Positions 17,844 through 29,785 of a stretch of 64,000 nucleotides of DNA are shown here, piece after piece. The DNA is from Litoribacterium kuwaitense (GTDB lineage: Bacteria > Bacillota > Bacilli > Bacillales > DSM-28697): NCBI RefSeq assembly GCF_011058155.1, contig NZ_JAALFC010000001.1:62001-126000 (forward strand), given 5' to 3'. Numbering within the stretch: the first letter of the stretch is position 1; each line of letters starts with the position of its first letter. The translations under genes and the position numbers were made by a program. The notes under the pieces are model-generated. The model did no database searches and had not been told where the DNA came from. It saw nothing but the letters and a program-made list of their open reading frames with translations.

Positions 17844-18923
17844 ATGGCAGAGCTTGATTTGTCGCAATATCGGATTCGCACTGATTTGGCTGTAGAGGCT
17901 GTTGAACGAGTTCAATCAGAGACCGGCGTGTCATCTAAAACGCGTGACATTGATGGTATTACTGAAACGACGGTTGTTATATCAGAAGAAGGGGAGCATT
18001 GGACCGGAAAAAAGAAAGGAACGTATATTACGCTCGAGTCTGCGGGCTTACGCACGGGAGATGCGGATCACAAAAAAACGGTCGAGACGGTGTTTGCAAA
18101 AACATTACGCAGTGTTTTACAAGAAGCCGGATTAGGGCCGGATGCATCTTGTATGGTCATTGGGCTTGGAAACAAGCAAGTGACACCCGATGCGCTAGGG
18201 CCATTGGTGATGGAGCGTCTTCTCGTTACGCGTCATCTCTTTCATTTACAGCCAGAACGAGTATCTGAAGGATTTCGCTCTGTGTCAGCTTTAACGCCTG
18301 GAGTGATGGGTTTAACTGGAATTGAAACGAGCGACATTATTTTTGGTGTTCTCCAAAAAACAAAGCCAGACTTTGTTTTGGCGATTGACGCACTAGCTGC
18401 AAGCTCGATTGAACGCGTCAACGCCACCATTCAAATGTCTGATACAGGGATTCATCCAGGATCGGGAGTTGGAAATAAACGCAAGGAGATTTCCAAAGAG
18501 ACGCTTGGCATTCCTGTCATTTCTATTGGCGTACCGACAGTTGTTGATGCCGTAACAATTACGAGTAATACGATTGACTTTATGCTAAAGCATTTCGGGA
18601 GGGAGGCAGAGGAAGGAGACGCGCCTCGTCGTTCGCTGGCCCCTGCGTCGATGACATTTGGTGAAAAGAAAGAATTGACCGATGAACATATGCCTGATGA
18701 GGAAGAGCGCGGTGTTTACTTAGGAGTGATTGGCCAATTAAATGAGCAAGAAAAGCGGCGTTTCATTCACGAAGTGTTAGCGCCTATGGGGCATAACTTA
18801 ATGGTAACCCCAAAAGAGGTTGATGCTTTTGCTGAGGACACGGCTCATGTCCTTGCAAATGGGCTGAATTTAGCCTTGCATGAGGCAATTACAGAAGACA
18901 ACCTTTCCTCTTATCAATCGTAG
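17844..18923 (+). CDS. gpr: Germination protease GPR
   Basis: This ~359-residue aspartic-type protease degrades small acid-soluble spore proteins during germination; it is made as a zymogen in the forespore. The early [12 protein letters not shown] resembles its own cleavage site and the SASP target. [18 protein letters not shown] and VLAIDALAA are family blocks. ATG at 17844 is eight bases after GGGGGA and gives the expected N-terminus [13 protein letters not shown]; an upstream ATG at 17829 lacks a site. It heads gpr-spoIIP-yqxA. Confidence 0.96.
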   Translation: MAELDLSQYRIRTDLAVEAVERVQSETGVSSKTRDIDGITETTVVISEEGEHWTGKKKGTYITLESAGLRTGDADHKKTVETVFAKTLRSVLQEAGLGPDASCMVIGLGNKQVTPDALGPLVMERLLVTRHLFHLQPERVSEGFRSVSALTPGVMGLTGIETSDIIFGVLQKTKPDFVLAIDALAASSIERVNATIQMSDTGIHPGSGVGNKRKEISKETLGIPVISIGVPTVVDAVTITSNTIDFMLKHFGREAEEGDAPRRSLAPASMTFGEKKELTDEHMPDEEERGVYLGVIGQLNEQEKRRFIHEVLAPMGHNLMVTPKEVDAFAEDTAHVLANGLNLALHEAITEDNLSSYQS

Positions 18924-19002
18924 AAAACATAGATTTCTGCGTTCTACTCTCTCAAAGAACGTCATAGATTAGCAATACAAGCTTCTTTGGGAGGGAATCC
19001 TT

Positions 19003-20163
19003 TTGTATTCAAACCGCACCATTGTCCCTGCAAGAACATTTGGAAGACGTTGGTTTGCTTTTATGTTATTAGGATTTTGGGGTTTCTTTTGTTTTGCCAG
19101 TATATTAACTGCTTTTCAGTCTGACGTGCGCTTTGGTTCACGAGCATTTCAACAATATATAGATCCCTTGGCTAACGGGGGACTGATGCATGTTCTAAGT
19201 ATGGAAAACGAGTATTTTCGCTCTGCTGCACCAGTCCCTCCACCGAATCTCCGCTCCTTGGCGTTGCAATCTATCTCGACTTTACAACCTGAGGACCATC
19301 GTAGCTTGCTCGGAAAAGAGCTCCCTGGGTTTAAAGCTTTTGATGGTGAAGTACTGGTCGCTGGTGAAGGGACGGATTATACGTCACTTCCAATGGAATC
19401 TCCGCCGCCATTAGAAGTGCTATTGCAAGAAAGACAAGCTGCCGCAGATGCTTTAAAACAAGACAATGATGAATCGTCAGCTCCGCCCCCTTCACAGACG
19501 ACAGGTGATCGTGATGTCGTTTTTGTTTACCATACACATGCACGTGAATCATTTTTGCCGATGCTTCCAGATGTAACTGAGCCTAATGAGGCTTACCACA
19601 CAGAGGCAAATATCACGCTCGTCGGTGAAAAGCTAGGTAAAGAGCTTGAAAAAAGAGGGATTGGAACTTCGGTAAATAAGCATGATGTCACAGAAGCCAT
19701 TTTAGCAAATGGTGAAACGCACGCCGCTTCTTATGATTATTCAAAGTCGATCGTCCAGGAAGCAATGGCTGGAAATGAAGACCTGACATTTTTCTTCGAT
19801 TTACATCGGGACGCATTACGAAAAGATAAAACGACTGTAACGATCAATGGCGAAACGTATGCTCGGGTCTTTTTTGTCATCGGTGGAAAACATGCCCGCT
19901 ATGAAGAAAACTTGCAGTTGGCAAAAAATATTAATGACCGTTTAGAGGAGCAGTATCCTGGTCTGTCACGAGGCATTATGACAAAGACGGGTCCAGGAAC
20001 TAATGGAAAGTTCAATCAAGATTTGTCGCCAAATGCTATTCTGATTGAGTTTGGTGGTGTTGACAATACAAAAGATGAATTGTTCCGTACAGCAGAGGTC
20101 ATTGCAGAAGTATTTGCATCAACGTATTGGGAAGTAGAAAAAGTATCAACGGAAGGAGGCTAA
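19003..20163 (+). CDS. spoIIP: Stage II sporulation protein P
   Basis: A 386-residue membrane-anchored amidase/endopeptidase of the DMP complex that thins septal peptidoglycan so that the mother cell engulfs the forespore. A basic N-terminus and one membrane helix (residues ~16-40) precede the exterior domain. The C-terminal SpoIIP domain starts near VVFVYHTHARESFLP and contains FFFDLHRDA and LIEFGGVDNT, holding the His and Glu residues expected to bind zinc. The start is TTG after GGGAGG. Confidence 0.95.
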   Translation: MYSNRTIVPARTFGRRWFAFMLLGFWGFFCFASILTAFQSDVRFGSRAFQQYIDPLANGGLMHVLSMENEYFRSAAPVPPPNLRSLALQSISTLQPEDHRSLLGKELPGFKAFDGEVLVAGEGTDYTSLPMESPPPLEVLLQERQAAADALKQDNDESSAPPPSQTTGDRDVVFVYHTHARESFLPMLPDVTEPNEAYHTEANITLVGEKLGKELEKRGIGTSVNKHDVTEAILANGETHAASYDYSKSIVQEAMAGNEDLTFFFDLHRDALRKDKTTVTINGETYARVFFVIGGKHARYEENLQLAKNINDRLEEQYPGLSRGIMTKTGPGTNGKFNQDLSPNAILIEFGGVDNTKDELFRTAEVIAEVFASTYWEVEKVSTEGG

Positions 20164-20165
20164 CC

Positions 20166-20495
20166 ATGACTCGTTTTTTGCTGAAATGCTTTGCGCTTCT
20201 TACATTGCTTCTCTTTGGAGTTCTTTTAGGAATGCAGCTATCAAATGAAGGGATGAATCAAATCAAAGGCTATGATGATTCATCGTTTAAGGAAGCGCTT
20301 GAATGGTCAGCGAACGATGAGTCGTGGGAAGCGACTGTGCTTGGAGAAGAGTGGAGTGAGGAACGTTTGTTGGAAAAACAAAAAGCTTATGAAGAGGCAA
20401 CCTCCGGCCATTTTATATCCGAGGCCGGAGCGAAAGCAGGCGAAGCTTTTTATACTGTTGTTAACCAGCTGCTTCGTTTGGTGACAGGGACATGA
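20166..20495 (+). CDS. yqxA: YqxA family protein (DUF3679)
   Basis: A 109-residue protein with an N-terminal membrane helix (LLKCFALLTLLLFGVLLGMQ). The family is confined to Bacillaceae and sits downstream of spoIIP, as here; its function is unknown. The ATG at 20166 has GGAAGGAGG in good position, three bases after the spoIIP stop, so the two are probably one transcript. Confidence 0.88.
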   Translation: MTRFLLKCFALLTLLLFGVLLGMQLSNEGMNQIKGYDDSSFKEALEWSANDESWEATVLGEEWSEERLLEKQKAYEEATSGHFISEAGAKAGEAFYTVVNQLLRLVTGT

Positions 20496-20554
20496 CCTTT
20501 TGTTATAATGACGAGTAGTGTACCTTGTTGATCAGGTAGGAGTTGAAAAGCTGA

Positions 20555-22378
20555 ATGAACTATGAAAATAAGCGAGAGCGGCAGCAGCGCATCCGGAACT
20601 TTTCCATCATTGCCCATATCGATCATGGAAAATCGACGCTAGCTGACCGAATATTAGAAACGACAAGCGCGCTTACACAGCGAGAGATGAAAGAGCAAAT
20701 GCTTGATGCAATGGATCTAGAAAGAGAACGAGGCATTACAATTAAGTTGAATTCCGTTCAGCTTAAATATGATGCAAAAGACGGCGAAACATATATATTC
20801 CATCTCATTGATACGCCAGGTCATGTTGACTTTACATATGAGGTATCACGGAGTTTGGCTGCGTGTGAAGGTGCGATATTAGTCGTGGACGCAGCCCAAG
20901 GGATTGAAGCGCAAACGCTAGCAAATGTCTATTTAGCGCTGGACAATGACTTGGAGATATTAACCGTAGTCAACAAAATCGATCTCCCTAGTGCAGAGCC
21001 TGAACGTGTCAAAAAAGAAGTCGAAGATGTCATTGGCTTAGATGCTTCTGATGCGGTTCTGGCCTCTGCAAAAGCGGGCATTGGGATCGAAGAAATTTTA
21101 GAGCAAATCGTTGACAAAGTTCCGCCACCTGAAGGAGATCCGGATGCGCCATTAAAAGCAATGATTTTTGACTCTTTATACGATTCGTACCGCGGTGTTA
21201 TTGCTTATATTCGTATCGTCGAGGGCACAGTGCGTCCCGGAGATAAAATTCGAATGATGGCAACAGGAAAAGAGTTTGAGGTTTCTGAGGTGGGTGTGTT
21301 TACACCGAAGCCGGTCGCACAGGAAGAGCTGACTGTCGGAGATGTTGGTTTTTTAATTGCATCCATTAAAAATGTAGGTGATTCTCGTGTTGGTGATACG
21401 ATCACAAGCGCAGAACGACCTGCTTCTGAGCCTTTACCTGGGTATCGCAAATTAAAGCCAATGGTTTTTTGTGGTTTGTACCCGATTGATTCTTCACGTT
21501 ACAACGATTTGCGTGAGGCCTTAGAGAGACTGGAGCTTAATGATGCTTCTTTAGAATACGAAGCAGAAACATCGCAAGCACTTGGCTTCGGGTTTCGTTG
21601 TGGGTTTTTAGGTCTTCTTCACATGGAAATCATACAAGAGCGCATCGAGAGAGAGTTTCAAATCGATTTAATTACAACAGCACCAAGCGTCGTTTATACT
21701 GTAGAGTTGACAGATGGCACAGTGCAGGATATCGACAATCCCGCAAATATGCCAGATAGTCAAAAAATCAACCAAGTTGAAGAGCCTTTTGTCCGCTCGA
21801 CTATAATGGTTCCGAACGATTATGTTGGTGCTGTCATGGAAATTTGCCAAGCGAAGCGAGGCGAATTTAAAGACATGCAATACCTTGATGATGTTCGTGT
21901 CAATGTCATCTATGAAATGCCCCTTTCTGAAATCGTATATGATTTCTTTGATCAGCTAAAATCGAGTACAAAAGGTTACGCATCCTTTGACTACGAGCCT
22001 ATAGGCCATAGAATGTCTAAGCTCGTTAAAATGGACATCTTGCTGAATGGCGAGCAGGTCGATGCGTTGTCATTTATTGTCCATCGAGACCATGCCTACC
22101 ATCGTGGAAAGCAGATTGTCGAAAAGCTGAAGGATCTCATCCCTCGCCAGCATTTTGAAGTGCCTGTACAGGCTGCGATTGGCAATAAAATTATTGCCCG
22201 TTCGACGATTAAAGCGATCAGGAAAAATGTTTTGGCTAAATGTTACGGCGGTGACATTTCCCGAAAACGGAAGCTGCTTGAAAAGCAGAAAGAGGGTAAA
22301 AAACGAATGAAATCTGTCGGCTCTGTCGAAGTGCCGCAAGAAGCATTTATGGCTGTGCTTAAGATGGACGATGAGTAA
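20555..22378 (+). CDS. lepA: Elongation factor 4 (LepA)
   Basis: A 607-residue translational GTPase that can move ribosomes backward under stress. G1 [10 protein letters not shown]2-region [12 protein letters not shown]3 DTPGHVDF and G4 NKIDLP are all present in the first ~150 residues. The EF4-specific C-terminal domain ends [20 protein letters not shown]. Length and order (yqxA-lepA-hemW) match B. subtilis. Confidence 0.98.
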   Translation: MNYENKRERQQRIRNFSIIAHIDHGKSTLADRILETTSALTQREMKEQMLDAMDLERERGITIKLNSVQLKYDAKDGETYIFHLIDTPGHVDFTYEVSRSLAACEGAILVVDAAQGIEAQTLANVYLALDNDLEILTVVNKIDLPSAEPERVKKEVEDVIGLDASDAVLASAKAGIGIEEILEQIVDKVPPPEGDPDAPLKAMIFDSLYDSYRGVIAYIRIVEGTVRPGDKIRMMATGKEFEVSEVGVFTPKPVAQEELTVGDVGFLIASIKNVGDSRVGDTITSAERPASEPLPGYRKLKPMVFCGLYPIDSSRYNDLREALERLELNDASLEYEAETSQALGFGFRCGFLGLLHMEIIQERIEREFQIDLITTAPSVVYTVELTDGTVQDIDNPANMPDSQKINQVEEPFVRSTIMVPNDYVGAVMEICQAKRGEFKDMQYLDDVRVNVIYEMPLSEIVYDFFDQLKSSTKGYASFDYEPIGHRMSKLVKMDILLNGEQVDALSFIVHRDHAYHRGKQIVEKLKDLIPRQHFEVPVQAAIGNKIIARSTIKAIRKNVLAKCYGGDISRKRKLLEKQKEGKKRMKSVGSVEVPQEAFMAVLKMDDE

Positions 22379-22406
22379 CTCCTTATTATTAGCCAGTAGG
22401 AAAAAT

Positions 22407-22435
22407 AGTCGCGGGCCTCGGCTTGCGGCTTTTTC
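22407..22435 (+). terminator. Terminator after lepA
   Basis: AGTCGC and GCGGCT pair with G-U wobble, extended inward by GGGCC/GGCTT, followed by TTTTTC. Confidence 0.6.
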
Positions 22436-22501
22436 TTATATGTATTTCTAGAGTGTTGTAAGTGACAACGCTACGATATTTTCAAGAAATGGAGGTCGAT
22501 C

Positions 22502-23653
22502 ATGAAGGCAGCTTATCTTCACGTTCCATTTTGTCAACAAATCTGTCACTATTGCGATTTTAGCAAGGTGTTTATTGAAAATCAGCCGGTAGACGATTAT
22601 CTCAATGCGCTGCACGATGAGGTCGAAGCCACATTGCGGCTTTCCCCGCCAGATGCGCCTTTACATTCTATTTTTATCGGTGGAGGAACACCGACTGCGC
22701 TCGAAATTAGCCAGCTTAAGAAACTCTTATCGACGGTACAGGAGCTCGTGCTTCCTATCTGTGAAAGTGATGCGGAGTTTACTGTAGAGGCCAACCCGAA
22801 CGACCTAAACTTAGCGACACTGCGTGAATTGAAAGCAGGGGGAGTAAATCGGCTTAGTATCGGTCAGCAAGCGTTTCAAGATGCCATTTTGCAAACGATT
22901 GGTCGAACGCACCGAGCCCATGATATTGTCGATGTTGTTGAACGGGCGCGAAAAGTAGGTATAGAGCAGATTTCCATTGATTTAATGTACGGATTGCCAG
23001 GACAAACCGTCGCAGATTGGGAAGAGTCTCTGCAAAAAGCCATTGCTTTAAATGTTGACCATATCTCCGCTTATTCATTACAGGTCGAGCCCAAAACGGT
23101 ATTTTACAATTTACACATGCGTGGAAAGCTACCGTTGCCACCTGAGGACGATGAAGCTGATATGTTTGAGCTGCTTACGGAGCGGTTGACAGAAGCAGGT
23201 TTTGCACAGTACGAAATCAGTAACTTTGCGCAGCCGGGGTGTGAAAGCAGGCACAACTTGACGTATTGGAATAACGATGAGTATCTAGGTGCAGGCGCAG
23301 GTGCTCACGGCTATATTCAAGGGGTCAGAACAGTGAATATCCGCCCTGTGGCTAAATATATTGAAGGGGTTCGAGCAGGGAGTCCGCATCTTGAAATGCA
23401 TACTGTGACCGTGCGCGAACGAATGGAAGAAGAGCTTTTTCTTGGTCTTCGTAAGAGTGAAGGTGTTTCATATGAACGATTCAAAGGCAAATTCGGTATG
23501 GAAATGCCAGATCCTTTTCAGAATACGATCCAGACATTTATTGAGAAAAAGCTGCTGACTGAAGTGAATGGTTCAGTCAAACTAACGGATGAAGGTCGAC
23601 TGTTAGGAAATGAAGTATTCCAATCCTTCTTAGGCTTGGACCTTCCTGTGTAA
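22502..23653 (+). CDS. hemW: Radical SAM protein HemW (heme chaperone; formerly HemN)
   Basis: A 383-residue radical SAM protein. The N-terminal iron-sulfur motif is CQQICHYCDF (C-x3-C-x2-C), preceded by AYLHVPF. HemW proteins lack the extra Cys of true HemN coproporphyrinogen dehydrogenase and are thought to deliver heme. Further family blocks are FIGGGTPTAL, SIGQQAFQD and ISAYSLQVEP. GGAGGTCGATC lies before the ATG. Confidence 0.93.
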   Translation: MKAAYLHVPFCQQICHYCDFSKVFIENQPVDDYLNALHDEVEATLRLSPPDAPLHSIFIGGGTPTALEISQLKKLLSTVQELVLPICESDAEFTVEANPNDLNLATLRELKAGGVNRLSIGQQAFQDAILQTIGRTHRAHDIVDVVERARKVGIEQISIDLMYGLPGQTVADWEESLQKAIALNVDHISAYSLQVEPKTVFYNLHMRGKLPLPPEDDEADMFELLTERLTEAGFAQYEISNFAQPGCESRHNLTYWNNDEYLGAGAGAHGYIQGVRTVNIRPVAKYIEGVRAGSPHLEMHTVTVRERMEEELFLGLRKSEGVSYERFKGKFGMEMPDPFQNTIQTFIEKKLLTEVNGSVKLTDEGRLLGNEVFQSFLGLDLPV

Positions 23654-23679
23654 AGTTCAAAACTTTTCGTGCGTGAGCG

Positions 23680-23746
23680 TTGACAATGAACTATCGATTT
23701 TGGTAGGTTATTATTAGATTTAGCACTCAAGTATTTAGAGTGCTAA
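23680..23746 (+). promoter_or_regulatory. hrcA operon promoter region with CIRCE operator
   Basis: TTGACA at 23680-23685 is a consensus -35; the -10 is less clear. The CIRCE operator at 23720-23746 is perfect: TTAGCACTC, nine bases, GAGTGCTAA. HrcA binds this site and represses the heat-shock operon, which starts eighteen bases later. Confidence 0.95.
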
Positions 23747-23763
23747 CAGAGGTGATGACTGGT

Positions 23764-24804
23764 ATGGAAATGACGGAAAGACAGTTGTTCATCTTACAGG
23801 CAATCATCGAAAATTATATTGAAACGGCTCAGCCAGTAGGATCACGAACTTTAGCAAAATCGGGTTTAGTCGATTTTAGCGCAGCAACCATTCGTAATGA
23901 TATGGCAGATCTTGAGGAGCTTGGCTACTTAGAAAAAACCCACAGTTCTTCAGGGCGTGTGCCTTCAGAAAAAGGCTATCGTTTTTACGTAGACTATTTA
24001 TTAAGACCTGCATCATTAAAGCCATCAGAAAGAGAAGGCATTTCTGCGCTGTTTGATCATGACTTTTATGAATTTGAAAAGGTGATTCAAGAAGCTGCTC
24101 GCATTATGTCGATGTTGACCAACTATACGTCAATTGTGCGTGGGCCAGAGATGTATTCAGCTACATTAAAGCAAATTCAATTCATCCCTGTATCAAACAC
24201 GCACGCAGTGGCGATTATGGTGACAGATACAGGCTTTATCAAACATCAGACAGTCTCGATTCCAAAAGATATTGAGCTGAATGATTTGGAGCGCCTTGTC
24301 AACCTATTAAACGATCGGTTAACAGGGGTGCCGATCACAAATCTCTATAACCAGATTTTAAAAGAAAAAGAGCGGCTGCTTTTATATCACTTAGAGCATT
24401 CTACAGAGCTTTATCACCTGTTTGGGCATCTATTTGGGCTCCCTCTGCATGCAAAGTTATATTTCAGCGGTAAAGAAAACCTGTTTACCCAGCCTGACTT
24501 CCATGATATTGAAAAGTTGCAGGCGTTATACTCTATGATTGAAAAGGAAGAGCCGTTGTATGAACTAATGAAGCAGCCAGAGGGTGATGGAGAAGGCATC
24601 CGTGTTCGCATTGGCCGTGAGAATCTATTCTCTGAGATGGCATATTGCAGTTTAATTACCGCTACCTTCTCCATCGATGGCGAGCAAACAGGCACAATTG
24701 CCATGCTTGGGCCAACCCGGATGGAATATGGAAGAGTGATTAGTCTGCTCGATTTCTTTTCAGTAGATTTACAAAATGTTATTAAGCGTCAGCAGACAGA
24801 ATAA
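23764..24804 (+). CDS. hrcA: Heat-inducible transcription repressor HrcA
   Basis: A ~346-residue repressor of class I heat-shock genes that binds CIRCE and is helped to fold by GroEL. The N-terminal winged helix is TERQLFILQAIIENYIETAQPVGSRTL with SAATIRNDMADLEELGYLEKTHSSSGRVPS; the rest is the GAF-like HrcA domain. I chose ATG 23764 (MEMTERQ), ten bases after AGAGGTG; upstream in-frame starts overlap the binding site. It heads hrcA-grpE-dnaK-dnaJ and so is autoregulated. Confidence 0.96.
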   Translation: MEMTERQLFILQAIIENYIETAQPVGSRTLAKSGLVDFSAATIRNDMADLEELGYLEKTHSSSGRVPSEKGYRFYVDYLLRPASLKPSEREGISALFDHDFYEFEKVIQEAARIMSMLTNYTSIVRGPEMYSATLKQIQFIPVSNTHAVAIMVTDTGFIKHQTVSIPKDIELNDLERLVNLLNDRLTGVPITNLYNQILKEKERLLLYHLEHSTELYHLFGHLFGLPLHAKLYFSGKENLFTQPDFHDIEKLQALYSMIEKEEPLYELMKQPEGDGEGIRVRIGRENLFSEMAYCSLITATFSIDGEQTGTIAMLGPTRMEYGRVISLLDFFSVDLQNVIKRQQTE

Positions 24805-24833
24805 CTGACAGCCATCTTCAGGAGGTGTTTTAG

Positions 24834-25427
24834 TTGAAGAAAGATGTGGTAAATGAGCAAGAGACCGAAGAGCTATACGATAACACTGATGAAGAAATGA
24901 ACGAAGGTGTGACTATAGACAATGTGTCAGAAAATGAAACGGAAACAACCGAGCAAGGCGCACCTGAAGACATTCTAGCAGTGGAGATCGAAGCACTTCA
25001 AAAAAAGCTCGAAGAAACCGAGCAACGCTTGCTGAGAGTGCAAGCAGATTATGATAACTACCGTCGCCGAACTAAAAACGAAGCGATTGCGCAAGAAAAA
25101 TATCGTGCGCAAAGTCTTGTAACGGATTTGCTGCCGGTTCTTGACAATTTTGAAAGAGCCTTAGCAGTTGACAGCACATCCGAAGAAGTAGCGAACGTTT
25201 TAAAAGGCGTCGATATGGTATATCAACAAATGAAGCAGTCTCTTGAAAAAGAGGGTGTCACCGAAATTGAGTCAGTGGGACAACAGTTTGACCCGAATGT
25301 CCATCAAGCGGTGATGCAAGTCTCTGAAGAGGGAATCGCTTCAGGTGAAGTGGTCGAGGAATTGCAAAAAGGTTATACACTAAAGGATCGCGTCCTGCGA
25401 CCATCTATGGTAAAAGTTAACGAATAA
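24834..25427 (+). CDS. grpE: Nucleotide exchange factor GrpE
   Basis: A 197-residue cochaperone that releases ADP from DnaK. A long acidic N-terminus and a coiled coil ([21 protein letters not shown]) precede the conserved [12 protein letters not shown]-like core and the C-terminal beta domain ([15 protein letters not shown]). The start is TTG after CAGGAGGTG. Confidence 0.97.
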   Translation: MKKDVVNEQETEELYDNTDEEMNEGVTIDNVSENETETTEQGAPEDILAVEIEALQKKLEETEQRLLRVQADYDNYRRRTKNEAIAQEKYRAQSLVTDLLPVLDNFERALAVDSTSEEVANVLKGVDMVYQQMKQSLEKEGVTEIESVGQQFDPNVHQAVMQVSEEGIASGEVVEELQKGYTLKDRVLRPSMVKVNE

Positions 25428-25430
25428 TAA

Positions 25431-27296
<1,866 letters not shown>

Positions 27297-27313
27297 ATAA
27301 AGGTTAGCAGAGA

Positions 27314-27353
27314 AAAAAGCCAAAGACCGCGCTACGTACGGCTTTGGCTTTTT
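27314..27353 (+). terminator. Hairpin between dnaK and dnaJ
   Basis: AAAAAGCCAAAG (27314-27325) pairs with CTTTGGCTTTTT (27342-27353). It probably ends most transcripts after dnaK and lowers dnaJ expression relative to dnaK. Confidence 0.88.
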
Positions 27354-27472
27354 CACTGTTTTTTAAGCAAAAAATGAGTAGAAATGCAAAACGAGAAACG
27401 CCTGTAAGAACAGTTGCAGGGACGAATGCACTAGTGATACGATGAAAGCTAGTGAAGTTGGGAGTGGATGTG

Positions 27473-28589
27473 ATGAGTAAGCGAGATTACTATGAAGTCC
27501 TTGGTGTCGAAAAAGGCGCAGGTAAGGACGAAATAAAAAAAGCGTACCGAAAGCTGGCAAGGAAATATCACCCTGATGTCAACAAAGAAGAAGGGGCCGA
27601 TGACAAGTTTAAAGAAGTCTCTGAAGCTTATGAAGTTCTGTCAGATGAACAAAAGCGAGCACAATACGACCAGTTTGGTCATGCAGATCCAAATCAGCAA
27701 GGCTTTGGTGGCTTCGGTGGGCAAGGTGACTTTGGCGGCTTTGGCGATATTTTTGACATGTTTTTCGGTGGTGGTCGAAGAAGAGATCCGAACGCACCGC
27801 AGCAAGGTGCAGATTTACAATATACGCTGTCGCTTGAATTTGAGGAAGCGATTTTTGGCAAAGAAGTTGACATTACGATTCCGAAAGATGAAGAATGTCA
27901 GACGTGTCACGGCTCTGGCGCAAAGCCTGGTACATCACCAGACACGTGTACGCACTGTGAAGGAACCGGTCAGTTAAACGAAGCACAGAACACGCCATTC
28001 GGGAGAGTGGTGAATCGCCGTGTCTGTCATTATTGTGAAGGAACCGGTAAGATCATTAAAGAGAAGTGTTCGACATGTCACGGCGCCGGTCGGGTAAAGA
28101 AGGACAAAGTCATTCATGTCCGCGTACCAGCAGGTGTCGATGATGGTCAGCAAATGCGTGTATCTGGCCAAGGCGAGCCGGGGAAAAACGGAGGGCCTCC
28201 TGGTGATTTGTTTGTCGTTTTTCATATTGTGCCTCACGAGTTTTTCAAGCGGGATGGAGACGACATCTATTGCGACGTTCCGCTCACTTTTTCACAGGCA
28301 GCGTTAGGTGATGAAATTGAAGTACCGACACCGCATGGTCGGGTGAAGCTGAAAGTGCCTGCTGGAACACAGACAGGCACGAAATTCCGACTTCGGGGTA
28401 AAGGTGTACCGAATGTGCACGGTCGCGGTCACGGGGATCAGCATATTTCTGTTCGCGTCGTAACGCCGACAAATTTAACGTCTGAACAGAAACAGTTGTT
28501 ACGTGACTTTGCGCATGGCAAGGGTGAAGAGATTGACGAGCAGGAAGACATTTCTTTGACAAATGAAACGTGCGTTTAAAGGAGACTGA
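27473..28589 (+). CDS. dnaJ: Chaperone DnaJ (Hsp40), frame broken near C-terminus
   Basis: The J-domain cochaperone that stimulates DnaK. J domain with HPD in [10 protein letters not shown], then a Gly/Phe-rich linker, four zinc repeats ([32 protein letters not shown]) and two C-terminal beta domains. As read, the frame ends at 28579 with the untypical tail SLTNETCV. Adding one T at 28551-28553 and one A at 28561-28563 gives [13 protein letters not shown] and a stop at 28587-28589, the ending conserved in Bacillus DnaJ. ATG 27473 is chosen because the protein then starts [11 protein letters not shown]. Confidence 0.94.
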
Positions 28590-28760
28590 TAAAAAGGAAG
28601 CGCGAGCAGCGCTTGCTGCAGTGTCTATGATCAAGAAGTATTTGCGTTCAACTTTACCGAGTTTGACTTAAAACGCTTAACGGACTAAGCGCGGAGTCGA
28701 ACGAGGACCCCGATCGAACTGAGGGGTGGGCTGCGCAAACGTGCGTTTGTCAACAGGCTG
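28590..28760 (+). other. Structured gene-free region between dnaJ and prmA
   Basis: No gene is visible, but hairpins are frequent: AAGCGC-GAGCA-GCGCTT (28598-28614), CGCTTA-6 nt-TAAGCG (28674-28691) and CCCC-11 nt-GGGG (28708-28726) within outer GCGC arms. The stretch is more GC-rich than usual intergenic DNA and ends at a strong terminator, so a small RNA is possible. Confidence 0.45.
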
Positions 28761-28790
28761 AAGCAAGCGGCAGATCCGCTTGCTTTTTTT
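28761..28790 (+). terminator. Terminator before prmA
   Basis: AAGCAAGCGG (28761-28770) and CCGCTTGCTT (28776-28785) form a perfect ten-pair stem with a CAGAT loop, followed by a run of Ts. Confidence 0.92.
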
Positions 28791-28843
28791 CTCTTATGAA
28801 AAAATGTATGCTATAAGTGTCGCGAAAAAGGAGGACGCAACTG

Positions 28844-29784
28844 TTGGAATGGATTGAGTTAAATGTATATGTGCATCGTGAAGCCGTTGAGGCGCTACAG
28901 TATAAACTTGATGAACTTGAAGCAAGCGGTATCGTTATGGAAGATCCTATAGATATGTATGAAACGAAAGACCGTCCGTATGGCGTGCTGCCTAAAGACG
29001 TTGACCCTATGGAAGATCCCGATATGATTGATGTCAAGGCATATTTCCTGAGCACAGAGATGAAAAGAGTATTGAGAAGGGAATCAAGCAATTTTTACAC
29101 CAGGTTAATGAAGAGGTTCATCTAACGACTGGCGCATGGACCATCAAAGTAGAGAGAATTCCTGAAAAAAATTGGGAAGAGTCATGGAAAACGTATTACC
29201 ATCCGATCCGTTTGACTGATCGAGTGATTGTAGAGCCACCGTGGGAAGCCTTCCAAGGAGACGCGGATGTCCGTATTGTCATGGATCCAGGGATGGCTTT
29301 TGGTACTGGCACTCATGCTACGACGGCTTTATGTGTTCAGATGATTGATCGATTTTTAAAGCCAGAAGATCGAGTCATAGATGTTGGCACGGGCTCAGGA
29401 ATATTAGCCATTGCCGCGGCGCAATTAGGAGCACATGACGTCCGGGCATATGATATTGATGAAGTGGCTGTCAAGGTTGCTCGGCAAAATGTTGCTGAAA
29501 ATAAAGTAGACAGCCTCATTTCGGTAGAGAAAAATCATTTGCTCCATGGAATTGAAGATCGTGCACAGTTGATCGTTGCTAACATTCTTGCTGAAATCAT
29601 CGTTGACCTTGCACCTGACGTCGCTCGTATACTTGCTCCAGATGGTGTGTTTATCGCTTCTGGTATTATTGAAGATAAAAAGCAAATGGTTGCTGACAGC
29701 TTACGAGGGAATGGGCTAGACGTCTTCGAAGAAGCACTTGAAGAAGGCTGGGTTGCATTGGTTAGCAGGAAAGGAAGCAAATGA
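28844..29784 (+). pseudogene. prmA: Ribosomal protein L11 methyltransferase, frameshifted
   Basis: This enzyme trimethylates ribosomal protein L11. The TTG at 28844 (AAAAAGGAGG upstream) gives MEWIELNVYVHREAVE, typical of PrmA. The frame breaks at TTT 29044-29046; one extra T changes KAYFLSTE into KAYFPEHRDEKSIEKG and joins the second part, which has MDPGMAFGTGTHATT and the SAM motif VIDVGTGSGILAIAA. The restored protein is 313 residues, close to B. subtilis (311). It is followed by rsmE one base after its stop. Confidence 0.9.
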
Positions 29785-29785
29785 T

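Noticed and set aside
28565-28750. Direct repeat AAACGTGCGTTT near 28567 and 28738
   Set aside because: The first copy is explained by conserved DnaJ codons (KRAF); one 12-bp repeat is weak evidence for an attachment site.
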